DNA of 64,000 nt from J054 sp965221985 (GTDB lineage: Bacteria; Pseudomonadota; Gammaproteobacteria; Steroidobacterales; GCA-2729495), in assembly GCA_965221985.1 (NCBI GenBank), contig OZ244928.1:992001-1056000 (forward strand). The letters run 5' to 3'. Numbering within the stretch: position 1 is the stretch's first letter; each line of letters begins with the position of its first letter. Below the pieces are notes generated by a model. It searched no databases and was not told the origin of the DNA. It saw only the letters and a program-made list of their open reading frames with translations. Shown one piece after another: positions 55,569 through 63,479 of the stretch. A program made the translations under genes and the position numbers.

Positions 55569-56909
55569 TTAAAGTCCGAGTCGCTTTTCCAAGTAGTGGA
55601 TATCCGCGCCGCCCGCGCGAAAAGCGTATTGCTGACAGATGTCTTGGTGCAGTGGGATGTTGGTCTTAATACCCTCGATCACCATTTCGCTAAGCGCAAT
55701 GCGCATGCGGGCGATGGCCGAATCGCGATTGTCGCCGTAAGTAATCAATTTGCCCACCATGGAATCGTAATAGGGCGGTACGCTATACCCGCTATACAAA
55801 TGGCTGTCCACTCGAACACCCGGTCCCCCTGGCGGATGCCACAAATCAATTTTTCCTGGCGATGGGATGAAGGTTTTCGGGTCCTCGGCATTGATGCGGC
55901 ATTCAATGGAGTGGCCGCGCAGAATGATGTCTTCCTGCTTAACACTAAGTGGTTCGCCGCTGGCTATGCGCAATTGTTCTTTGACCAGGTCTATGCCTGT
56001 CACCATTTCCGTAACGGGGTGCTCGACTTGGATGCGCGTATTCATTTCAATAAAAAAGAACTCGCCATCCTGATAAAGAAACTCGAAGGTACCCGCGCCC
56101 CGGTAGCCTAGGTCGATGCAGGCTTGCGCACAGCGTTCACCCATTTCGCGGCGTTGTGCATCTGTGATGCCGGGCGCTGGCGCTTCTTCCACGACTTTTT
56201 GATGGCGGCGCTGCATGGAGCAGTCGCGTTCGAACAAGTGCACCGCATTGCCGTGTGCATCGGCGAGAACCTGAAACTCAATATGCCGAGGCCGTTCGAG
56301 AAACTTCTCCATGTATACGGTGCTATCACCAAAGGCGGCCCGGGCTTCCGAACGCGTCAGAGTAATTGAGCTGGCTAGCGAGGCTTCCATGTTGACCACA
56401 CGCATACCACGGCCGCCGCCGCCACCAGAGGCTTTCACAATAACCGGGTAGCCGATTTCACGGCCGACACGCAGATTTTCGCTGTTGTCGTCGCCCAAGG
56501 GACCATCGGAACCGGGCACGCAGGGCACGCCGGCTTTCTTCATGGCCTTAATGGCCGACACTTTGTCGCCCATAAGCCGAATCACTTCCGGCGGTGGCCC
56601 GATGAATATAAAGCCGCTGTTGTCGACACTTTCGGCAAAGTCCGCGTTCTCGGACAAGAAGCCGTAGCCGGGGTGAATGCCGCCGGCATCGGTGACCTCG
56701 GCCGCGGCGATGATGGCTGGCATGTTGAGATAACTCTCAGTGGATGCAGGCGGGCCGATGCAAACGCTTTCGTCGGCCAGTCTTACATGCTTTAAATTAC
56801 TGTCGGCGGTGGAATGCACGGCCACGGTCTTGATCCCAAGCTCGCGACAGGCCCGCTGTATTCGCAGGGCGATTTCGCCGCGATTTGCAATGACAATCTT
56901 TTCCAGCAT
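55569..56909 (-). CDS. accC: Biotin carboxylase AccC
   Basis: 446 residues. ATP-grasp enzyme with MLEKIVIANRGEIALRIQRACRE, HPGYGFLSENADFA, KASGGGGGRGMR and the biotin/bicarbonate region EMNTRIQVEHPVTEMVTGIDLV. It carboxylates the biotin of AccB, part of acetyl-CoA carboxylase. accB lies 34 bp upstream. Confidence 0.97.
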   Translation of the reverse strand: MLEKIVIANRGEIALRIQRACRELGIKTVAVHSTADSNLKHVRLADESVCIGPPASTESYLNMPAIIAAAEVTDAGGIHPGYGFLSENADFAESVDNSGFIFIGPPPEVIRLMGDKVSAIKAMKKAGVPCVPGSDGPLGDDNSENLRVGREIGYPVIVKASGGGGGRGMRVVNMEASLASSITLTRSEARAAFGDSTVYMEKFLERPRHIEFQVLADAHGNAVHLFERDCSMQRRHQKVVEEAPAPGITDAQRREMGERCAQACIDLGYRGAGTFEFLYQDGEFFFIEMNTRIQVEHPVTEMVTGIDLVKEQLRIASGEPLSVKQEDIILRGHSIECRINAEDPKTFIPSPGKIDLWHPPGGPGVRVDSHLYSGYSVPPYYDSMVGKLITYGDNRDSAIARMRIALSEMVIEGIKTNIPLHQDICQQYAFRAGGADIHYLEKRLGL

Positions 56910-56943
56910 GAGATTTTGCTTCTAGCTTTTCAGGGGCCGCGGA

Positions 56944-57423
56944 TCAGCGAATAACGAACAGGACTTGGCCAAACTCCACGGGCTCGCCGTTTTCTACTTC
57001 GATAGCAACAATTTTTCCGGCGGCGTCGGCTTCAATCTGGTTCATCATCTTCATGGCTTCAATGATGCATAGAGTATCGCCTATGGCGACCTCGTCGCCG
57101 ATTTTCACGAAAGGCTGTGCATCGGGTGAAGGTGCGGTGTAATAGGTGCCGACCATGGGAGATTCGACAGCATGCCCAGAGACTTCTTCCGGCGCACCGG
57201 CCGGGCTCGCAGCCGGTGCCGAAGCAGCGGGGGCTGGCGCGGCGGCAGGCGCCGGCATAGCAGGGGCCGGTATGGCAGCTGCGGGCATGGCAACGCTGGC
57301 TGCGGCGCCGGACTGCGGGTAGCGACTAATGCGAACGGCCTCTTCACCCTCGGTGATTTCGATCTCCGCAATACCGGATTCATCCAAGAGCTCGATGAGT
57401 TTCTTGACCTTGCGAATATCCAT
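56944..57423 (-). CDS. accB: Biotin carboxyl carrier protein AccB
   Basis: 159 residues. N-terminal helical region, then an alanine/proline-rich linker (about 40-80) and a biotinyl domain with EAMKMMNQIEAD; the biotinylated Lys is Lys125. Carries the carboxyl group between AccC and AccAD. 14 bp after aroQ. Confidence 0.96.
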   Translation of the reverse strand: MDIRKVKKLIELLDESGIAEIEITEGEEAVRISRYPQSGAAASVAMPAAAIPAPAMPAPAAAPAPAASAPAASPAGAPEEVSGHAVESPMVGTYYTAPSPDAQPFVKIGDEVAIGDTLCIIEAMKMMNQIEADAAGKIVAIEVENGEPVEFGQVLFVIR

Positions 57424-57437
57424 GCGTGCTTCCTCGT

Positions 57438-57890
57438 TTAGTTCGCTTGCTTCGCGTGTTGCAAATAGTGATGGGCGGCTCGCAGGGCTAGTTCGTATCC
57501 TTGCGGCCCGAGGCCGGTGATGGTGCCCACAGCAATATCGGAAAAAAATGATTGCCGACGAAATTCTTCCCGCGCGTGCACGTTGCTGATATGTATTTCA
57601 ATGAAGGGTATGCCCACGCCCAACAGGGCATCCCTTAGTGCAACGCTGGTATGTGTCAAAGCACCCGGGTTGAGCAGAACAAAATGGGTATCGGCGGCAC
57701 TGGCCTGCACGCAATCCACCAGCTCTGCTTCGGAGTTACTTTGTAAACAGCTTAGGGAATGGCCCAGTTCTTCAGCGGTGGCGGCCGCGGCCGTTTCGAT
57801 TTCGGGCAGTGTTAGATTGCCGTAAATGCCGGGCTCCCGGGTCCCCAATAAATTCAGATTGGGACCATTGAGCAGCAGGATTTGGGCCAT
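57438..57890 (-). CDS. aroQ: Type II 3-dehydroquinate dehydratase AroQ
   Basis: 150 residues. GPNLNLLGTREPGIYGN at the start, SNSEAELVDCVQ, LNPGALTHTSVALRDAL and EIHISNVHAREEFRRQSFFS match the dodecameric type II enzymes. It makes 3-dehydroshikimate in the aromatic pathway. Upstream of it, at 57921-57964, are two tandem hairpins. Confidence 0.96.
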   Translation of the reverse strand: MAQILLLNGPNLNLLGTREPGIYGNLTLPEIETAAAATAEELGHSLSCLQSNSEAELVDCVQASAADTHFVLLNPGALTHTSVALRDALLGVGIPFIEIHISNVHAREEFRRQSFFSDIAVGTITGLGPQGYELALRAAHHYLQHAKQAN

Positions 57891-57920
57891 ATGGCCTAGG
57901 CCTTACAACGACGAAGATGG

Positions 57921-57964
57921 CCGCGAGTTTAAACCATTTCGCGGCAAATGCCAGCCTATTTGCC
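57921..57964. repeat. Two tandem hairpins between tlpA and aroQ
   Basis: CCGCGA/TCGCGG (57921-57926 with 57939-57944) and GGCAAAT/ATTTGCC (57943-57949 with 57958-57964). They share bases 57943-57944, so the two stems are mutually exclusive at that edge. No U tract. They may act in partial termination or RNA processing before aroQ. Confidence 0.35.
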
Positions 57965-57974
57965 GAATAAGTTC

Positions 57975-58589
57975 TTAGGGATTTGCCAGGGCGGCGCGGG
58001 CATCGGCCGCCGTCATACTGGCCTTCTCCACGGCATCCATCACGGTCACGATATCCCGTAGTTCCTCGGGATCGAGTTCGCCGGCACGCAGGCCCAACAC
58101 GCGTTGCTTGGCATCGACGAGGACGGAAAACGGTAGCGCTATGAAAGGCGGTCCGAAGCTTTCAGCCGCCGCCATGGCATCAGCTTGCCCCACCAGAATT
58201 GGGTAGCTAATGCCGGCTTCAGCAACAAAGGCACGTACCGCGGGCAGGCGGTCCACCGCGATGCCGATGACTTGAAAATCGTCTTTGCGTTCGTCTTGAA
58301 GACGTTGTAGCAGGGGCATTTCGCGCAGACAAGGTGCGCACCAGGTTGCCCAAAAATTGATCAGCAAAGGCTTGCCGGCCCAACGACCAATGTCAGTTGC
58401 TTCGGCATCCATGTTGTTGAGACTGAAGCTTGGGAGTTCGTTGACCAAGGCGGTCTCGATTGGCAGCTCCTTGCCCGGGTCTTGGGATGGGTCGCCGCCA
58501 CGAAAATAGTTGCCGGCGTAATAACCTGCGAGAGCGAAAAACAGTAATAAGCTAAGTAGGCGCAAAATGCGCAAGGGGGAATTCATCAT
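57975..58589 (-). CDS. TlpA/ResA-like membrane-anchored thioredoxin
   Basis: 204 residues. An N-terminal hydrophobic segment (about 8-27) anchors it; the rest is periplasmic. Active site WATWCAPCLREMP (CAPC) is of the TlpA/ResA family. It would take electrons from DsbD, the upstream and overlapping gene (ATGA at 58586-58589), and reduce disulphides in envelope proteins. Substrate not deducible. Confidence 0.85.
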   Translation of the reverse strand: MMNSPLRILRLLSLLLFFALAGYYAGNYFRGGDPSQDPGKELPIETALVNELPSFSLNNMDAEATDIGRWAGKPLLINFWATWCAPCLREMPLLQRLQDERKDDFQVIGIAVDRLPAVRAFVAEAGISYPILVGQADAMAAAESFGPPFIALPFSVLVDAKQRVLGLRAGELDPEELRDIVTVMDAVEKASMTAADARAALANP

Positions 58590-60790
58590 GGGTTACTGGC
58601 GAAGGCCTGGTCGGCGTGTGCGGCGAACTGCTCCGCCGGCATATAGCCGACAAGCCGATAAGCGTTCTTTTCCTTGCCCTGGACGTCAAAGAAAATAATC
58701 GTGGGCGGACCGAAGATGCCGAAGTGTTCTAGCAAGGCTTGGTCCGTCTCGTCGTTGGCCGTGACATCTGCTTGCAGTAAGACCCCGCCGCTAAGAGCGG
58801 CCTGCACTCTCTCATCTGCAAACGTGTAGTGCTCCATTTCTTTACAAGAGACGCACCAATCAGCATAAAAATCTAACATGGCGGGTTTGCCCGCCGCGCC
58901 GGCTAGGGCCAGTTCGCGCTGAAAATCCTCCACGCTTTTGATGGGTTTGAAGGGGAGGCTTGCCTGCTTTGTTTGCTGGCCAATACCGACAAAACGCAGT
59001 GGCTGTAGGGGGTTTTGTGCGCCACTTAAGGCGCCGATCAATAGTGCTGCTCCGTATAAGGCGGCTAGCAGGCCAAAACCCTTGGCAAGCTTCGTTCCCG
59101 TGCCGGCCTGACTATCTAGGGCTTGAAACGCGCCCAAAAACACAGCCGCCATGAACACCAAAGCGGCCCATAAGACCATGGTGACCGCCGGCGGCAGGAT
59201 GCGTTCCAGCATCCAGATCGCCAGTCCTAACATCATGAACCCAAACGCGCCCTTGACTCTGTCCATCCAGGCACCGGCCTTCGGCAGGAATTTGCCCGCC
59301 GACGTGCCTATCACCAGCAGCGGGATGCCCATGCCAATGCTCATGGCAAACAGCGACAGCCCGCCACGGACCATGTCACCCGATTGCGCGATGACCATCA
59401 GAGAAGCCACCAAAGGTGGCGCCACACAGGTGGTGACCACCAGCGCTGACAGCGCGCCCATGATGGCGGTGCCGAAAAAGCGTCCCCCTTTTTGTTGACC
59501 GCTGATTTGCGTGAGTTTCGTTTGAATGGCAGCCGGCATTTGTATTTCGTAAAGGCCAAACATGGACAGGGCCAAAGCAACGAACAAGCCCGCCACGCCG
59601 ACGATGATCCAGGGTTTTTGCAAAATCGCTTGCAGCTGTCCGCCGAGGGCGGCGAAGGTGGCACCGGCAATGGTGTAGGTTAGCGCCATGCCGAGCACGT
59701 AGCTTAGGGATAAAGCAAAGGCGCGGGCGGTGGTGACGTCCTTACCTTCGCCCGCGATGATGCCCGACAAGATGGGCACCATGGGCAGCACGCAGGGCGT
59801 GAAGGCTAGGAGTAGGCCCAGCCCGGCGAAGCTGATCATGACCCAAAGCATGTTGCCATTCAGGATTAGCGCCGATAAGCGATCTTGCTCATTAACCGGC
59901 GGCGGGGGCAGGGATGCACTGCTGGCAGCCGGAAGATCTAAGGCGATGGTCTGGATTTCCGGCGGATAGCAAATGCTATTTTCCTTGCAGCCTTGGTAGC
60001 CGAGCTCCAATTCCAGCAATCCGGCCTGGGGTGTGGGCCGCAGTAGCGGGACTTGGGTTTTGACTTCCTCGTAGAACACTCGCGTATCGCCAAAATGTTC
60101 GTCCCATTTTTCCTCGCCGGGCGGCAGGCTGATGGGCCCCGTTCGTGCGATACCCTCGCGGGCGCTAACGGACAAGCTGTCCCGATACAGGTAATACCCG
60201 GGTTCAATGGACCATGAGATTTCAAGACGAAAATCGTCGAGCTGTTTCGCCGTGGCTCTGAATGCCTCCTCGGGTGGCAAAGGCTCAGCCAGCGACGAAA
60301 CTTTTTTGCTGCCGCCGAACAAACTATCCAGCGGTTTGGCTGGTGTGTCGGCCAAATTGACTTGCGTGGTCCAGCGCTGCGGCGGGTAGCATAGGCCGAT
60401 ATCCGCGCAGCCCTGGGAGCGTATTTCGAGATCCAGCGCTTGACTGCCGGCTTGTTGTCGTGTGAAGGGTATCTTCGCGATGATCTTGCCGCGGTAGATT
60501 TCCATGCGGCCGAAGAACTCGTCGTCATAGGGTTTCCCCTTTGGCATTACCGGCGGACCAAGCTCTATCGCATCGGTCAGGCTCTTAAAGCTCATGCGCT
60601 CTTTGTAGAGGTAGTGTTCTGGCTCAATGTCCCAGCGCACTTCGATGAACTCGCCGACCGTTGCGACGCTATAGCGGAAAGCTTGTTCGGGCTTCAGAAT
60701 GTCTTCTTCGGCGACAGCATGGGCCGCACACCAAAATAGGAGTAGCCCCAATAACAACTGGCTGGCGATGCGGCTTGGCATACTGTTCAT
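58586..60790 (-). CDS. dsbD: Thiol:disulfide interchange protein DsbD
   Basis: 734 residues from the ATG 60790, which overlaps the cutA stop (ATGA). Signal peptide, a duplicated N-terminal periplasmic domain (two copies of the DsbD alpha fold with Cys in GCADIGLCYPP and GCKENSICYPP), eight membrane spans including FTPCVLPMVPI, and a C-terminal thioredoxin domain with DWCVSCKEME. It passes electrons from cytosolic thioredoxin to the periplasm. The doubled N-terminal domain is a departure from the single copy in E. coli. Confidence 0.93.
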   Translation of the reverse strand: MNSMPSRIASQLLLGLLLFWCAAHAVAEEDILKPEQAFRYSVATVGEFIEVRWDIEPEHYLYKERMSFKSLTDAIELGPPVMPKGKPYDDEFFGRMEIYRGKIIAKIPFTRQQAGSQALDLEIRSQGCADIGLCYPPQRWTTQVNLADTPAKPLDSLFGGSKKVSSLAEPLPPEEAFRATAKQLDDFRLEISWSIEPGYYLYRDSLSVSAREGIARTGPISLPPGEEKWDEHFGDTRVFYEEVKTQVPLLRPTPQAGLLELELGYQGCKENSICYPPEIQTIALDLPAASSASLPPPPVNEQDRLSALILNGNMLWVMISFAGLGLLLAFTPCVLPMVPILSGIIAGEGKDVTTARAFALSLSYVLGMALTYTIAGATFAALGGQLQAILQKPWIIVGVAGLFVALALSMFGLYEIQMPAAIQTKLTQISGQQKGGRFFGTAIMGALSALVVTTCVAPPLVASLMVIAQSGDMVRGGLSLFAMSIGMGIPLLVIGTSAGKFLPKAGAWMDRVKGAFGFMMLGLAIWMLERILPPAVTMVLWAALVFMAAVFLGAFQALDSQAGTGTKLAKGFGLLAALYGAALLIGALSGAQNPLQPLRFVGIGQQTKQASLPFKPIKSVEDFQRELALAGAAGKPAMLDFYADWCVSCKEMEHYTFADERVQAALSGGVLLQADVTANDETDQALLEHFGIFGPPTIIFFDVQGKEKNAYRLVGYMPAEQFAAHADQAFASNP

Positions 60791-61110
60791 AGTCGCGTGG
60801 CGGAGTCGATCCAACTCAAATAGTCGTCAGAACCAGGATCTATTGGGACCCCAATGATCTCGGGTAGTTCGTAAGGGTGCCGTTCCTTGATAACGGCTTC
60901 CAGCCGCTCAAACAACTCGCGGCGGGTCTTAATCAATAGCAATATTTCTTCGTCCGTCGTGATCCGGTCTTGCCAGTGATACCTTGACTTAATGCCGCCG
61001 ATTTCATTGACGCAGGCGGCGAGTCTTTTTTCCAAAATGGCCAGGGATAAGGCCTCCGCGCAGGCCGCATCAGGGCAGCTGCAAAGCACCAAAAGGTAGT
61101 CCACGCTCAT
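60787..61110 (-). CDS. cutA: Divalent-cation tolerance protein CutA
   Basis: 107 residues. LVLCSCPDAACAEALSLAILEKRLAACVNEI, SRYHWQDRI and a C-terminal HPYELPEIIGVPI are standard for CutA. It forms trimers related to PII proteins; its link to copper tolerance is uncertain. First gene of cutA-dsbD-tlpA; same order as in many gammaproteobacteria. Confidence 0.93.
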   Translation of the reverse strand: MSVDYLLVLCSCPDAACAEALSLAILEKRLAACVNEIGGIKSRYHWQDRITTDEEILLLIKTRRELFERLEAVIKERHPYELPEIIGVPIDPGSDDYLSWIDSATRL

Positions 61111-61205
61111 TTCGAAGCCCTGAGTCCACGCCGAAGGCGCAGAGAATAGCCCCGGCTCGGGCCGCTGTCATTGAAGTCGCGCACAGTCGTATGGGCCTGC
61201 CAGGC

Positions 61206-61231
61206 CTTGAATTCCTGAATTTCGCCCTTAT
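61206..61231 (+). promoter_or_regulatory. Sigma-32-like heat-shock promoter of groESL
   Basis: CTTGAA (61206-61211), 13 bp, then CCCTTAT (61225-61231), near the sigma-32 consensus CTTGAA-N13-15-CCCCAT. It lies immediately before the CIRCE element. The -10 half is imperfect. Confidence 0.55.
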
Positions 61232-61233
61232 GA

Positions 61234-61260
61234 TTGGCACTCTCTCGAGCGGAGTGCTAA
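61234..61260. promoter_or_regulatory. CIRCE operator (HrcA-binding) upstream of groES
   Basis: TTGGCACTC, 9 bp, GAGTGCTAA, against the CIRCE consensus TTAGCACTC-N9-GAGTGCTAA with one mismatch. The site lies 54 bp before groES. HrcA would repress groESL from it; an hrcA gene is not in the window. Confidence 0.93.
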
Positions 61261-61314
61261 TAATCTCCTGCTCTGGTGGAGATAAAATTCTAATTAATTC
61301 AGGAGGTTGTAACC

Positions 61315-61605
61315 ATGAAGATCCGTCCTCTCCATGATCGGGTGATCATCCGGCGCATGGAAGAAGAGCGCACTTCTCCCGGCGGCATCGTGATTCCGGA
61401 CAGTGCCACCGAAAAACCCATTAAGGGCGAAGTCATTGCCGTGGGCAACGGCCGCGTGCTCGAAAATGGAGAAACACGCGCGCTGGACCTTAAGGCCGGT
61501 GACAAAGTGCTGTTTGGTAAGTACAGCGGCACCGAGGTCAAGGTCGATAGCGAAGAACTTTTGGTCATGAAAGAAGACGACGTCATGGCCGTGATCGAGA
61601 GCTGA
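61315..61605 (+). CDS. groES: Co-chaperonin GroES
   Basis: 96 residues. MKIRPLHDRVIIRRMEEERTSPGGI with the mobile loop (ERTSPGGIVIPDS) and the C-terminal LVMKEDDVMAVIE. A strong AGGAGG precedes the ATG. It caps the GroEL cage. Regulated by CIRCE and probably sigma-32. Confidence 0.98.
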   Translation: MKIRPLHDRVIIRRMEEERTSPGGIVIPDSATEKPIKGEVIAVGNGRVLENGETRALDLKAGDKVLFGKYSGTEVKVDSEELLVMKEDDVMAVIES

Positions 61606-61656
61606 TTGCTGGCTGTCGTTCTTTAATTCGAAAATATTAGATAGAGGTAGAGGTAA

Positions 61657-63291
61657 ATGGCTGCTAAAGATGTGAGATTCAGCGACGATGCGCGTCAGCG
61701 CATGCTCGCTGGCGTAAATGTTCTCGCCAACGCGGTAAAAGTTACGCTGGGCCCCAAGGGCCGTAATGTTGTGCTCGATAAGAGCTTTGGCGCACCCACC
61801 GTCACGAAAGATGGTGTGTCGGTTGCCAAGGAAATCGAGCTGGAAGATAAGTTTGAAAATATGGGTGCCCAAATGGTCAAGGAAGTTGCTTCGCAGACTT
61901 CCGATGTGGCTGGTGACGGCACCACCACAGCGACGGTATTGGCCCAGGCAGTTTTGCGTGAAGGTCTTAAGTCCGTTGCCGCCGGCATGAACCCCATGGA
62001 TCTCAAGCGCGGCATCGATAAGGGTTCGGTGGCCGTGGTTGAGGCTCTGGGCGAGTTGTCCAAGCCTTGTGAAGATGACAAGGCCATCGCCCAGGTTGGC
62101 ACCATTTCTGCGAACTCCGATGTGCAAGTTGGTCAAATCATTGCTGAGTCCATGGCTAAAGTGGGCAAGCAGGGCGTGATCACTGTCGAGGAAGGTTCCG
62201 GGCTGGAGAATGAACTGGACGTAGTTGAGGGGATGCAGTTTGATCGCGGCTATTTGTCGCCTTACTTCATCAATGCGACGGATAGTCAAAGTGTCGAGTT
62301 GGATAGTCCTTATATTCTGCTACACGACAAGAAAATCTCGAATATTCGTGAGCTGTTGCCGTTGTTGGAAAATGTTGCCAAGGCCGGTCGTCCCTTGTTG
62401 ATTATCGCTGAAGATGTTGAGGGCGAAGCCCTGGCAACTCTGGTGGTGAACAACATTCGCGGTATCGTTAAAGTTGCCGCCGTTAAAGCGCCAGGTTTCG
62501 GTGATCGCCGTAAAGCCATGCTGCAAGACATTGCGGTTTTGACCGGTGGCCAAGTCATCTCTGAAGAAGTTGGTCTGAGTCTTGAAAAGGCTAGCCTAGA
62601 AGATCTCGGCGATGCCAAGAAAGTTCAGATCACGAAGGAAAACACCACCATCATCGACGGTGCCGGCAAGGCAGCTGAAATCAAGTCCCGCGTCGAGCAA
62701 ATTCAACGTGAAATTGAAGAATCCAGCTCCGATTATGACCGCGAAAAACTGCAGGAGCGCGTTGCTAAGCTCTCCGGCGGTGTCGCTGTGATTAAGGTTG
62801 GTGCGGCGACGGAAGTGGAGATGAAAGAGAAGAAAGCACGCGTAGAAGACGCCCTGCATTCGACTCGCGCCGCCGTAGAAGAAGGCGTCGTACCCGGCGG
62901 TGGCGTGGCCCTAGTTCGTGCCCGGTCTGCGCTGGAAAAAGTGAAGGGTGACAACGATGACCAAAATGTAGGTCTGAGCATTCTTCGCCGTGCTCTCGAG
63001 GAACCGCTGCGCCAAATCGTCACCAATGCTGGCGGCGATGGCTCCGTGGTGCTCAATAAGGTCTTGGAAGGCAAAGGAAACTTTGGTTACAACGCCGCTA
63101 ATGGCGAATACGGAGACCTCGTTGACTTCGGCATTATCGATCCGGCCAAGGTCAGCCGTTCTGCCTTGCAGAATGCGGCTTCCGTGGCGGGCCTGCTCTT
63201 GACCACCGAAGCAATGGTCACCGAGCTGCCGAAGAAAGAAGAAGCGATGCCCCCGATGCCCCCCGGAGGTGGCATGGAAGGCATGATGTAG
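61657..63291 (+). CDS. groEL: Chaperonin GroEL
   Basis: 544 residues. MAAKDVRFSDDARQRMLAGVNVLANAV, VTLGPKGRNVVLDKSFGAP, AGDGTTTATVLAQ and the C-terminal GGM tail (MPPGGGMEGMM) are present. It folds proteins with ATP and GroES. 51 bp after groES, in one transcript that ends at the terminator at 63315-63347. Confidence 0.99.
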   Translation: MAAKDVRFSDDARQRMLAGVNVLANAVKVTLGPKGRNVVLDKSFGAPTVTKDGVSVAKEIELEDKFENMGAQMVKEVASQTSDVAGDGTTTATVLAQAVLREGLKSVAAGMNPMDLKRGIDKGSVAVVEALGELSKPCEDDKAIAQVGTISANSDVQVGQIIAESMAKVGKQGVITVEEGSGLENELDVVEGMQFDRGYLSPYFINATDSQSVELDSPYILLHDKKISNIRELLPLLENVAKAGRPLLIIAEDVEGEALATLVVNNIRGIVKVAAVKAPGFGDRRKAMLQDIAVLTGGQVISEEVGLSLEKASLEDLGDAKKVQITKENTTIIDGAGKAAEIKSRVEQIQREIEESSSDYDREKLQERVAKLSGGVAVIKVGAATEVEMKEKKARVEDALHSTRAAVEEGVVPGGGVALVRARSALEKVKGDNDDQNVGLSILRRALEEPLRQIVTNAGGDGSVVLNKVLEGKGNFGYNAANGEYGDLVDFGIIDPAKVSRSALQNAASVAGLLLTTEAMVTELPKKEEAMPPMPPGGGMEGMM

Positions 63292-63314
63292 GCTCAGGCT
63301 ATACGTCACAAACG

Positions 63315-63347
63315 AGCCCCGCTGATGTCATCAGCGGGGCTTTTTTT
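63315..63347 (+). terminator. Intrinsic terminator after groEL
   Basis: Stem AGCCCCGCTGA/TCAGCGGGGCT (63315-63325 with 63331-63341), loop TGTCA, followed by a run of T. It is 23 bp after the groEL stop. Confidence 0.92.
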
Positions 63348-63369
63348 GTATGTGGGATGTGTAAGTTGT

Positions 63370-63447
63370 CGGTGTTAGCTTGTTGCCGTTTCTCAGCCGC
63401 ATCTCAAGCTCAAAAGTTTTCGCTAAAAAAGCAACAAGCTAACACCG
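63370..63447. repeat. 17-bp perfect inverted repeat upstream of glnE
   Basis: CGGTGTTAGCTTGTTGC (63370-63386) and its exact inverse at 63431-63447, separated by 44 bp. It lies between the groEL terminator and the glnE start. No ORF inside and no target-site duplication evident. It could be a small mobile repeat remnant or a structured leader for glnE. Confidence 0.7.
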
Positions 63448-63479
63448 GCACCGAAGCTCCTTCGGCTACCATAGTATCC

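Noticed and set aside
55539..56111. Plus-strand open frame of 190 codons opposite accC
   Set aside because: Lies entirely in the antisense of accC and lacks any family pattern.
61294..62289. Long minus-strand open frame of 331 codons opposite groES/groEL
   Set aside because: Antisense to well-conserved groESL and produced by the codon usage of the real genes; a known source of false annotations. No start signal or promoter supports it.
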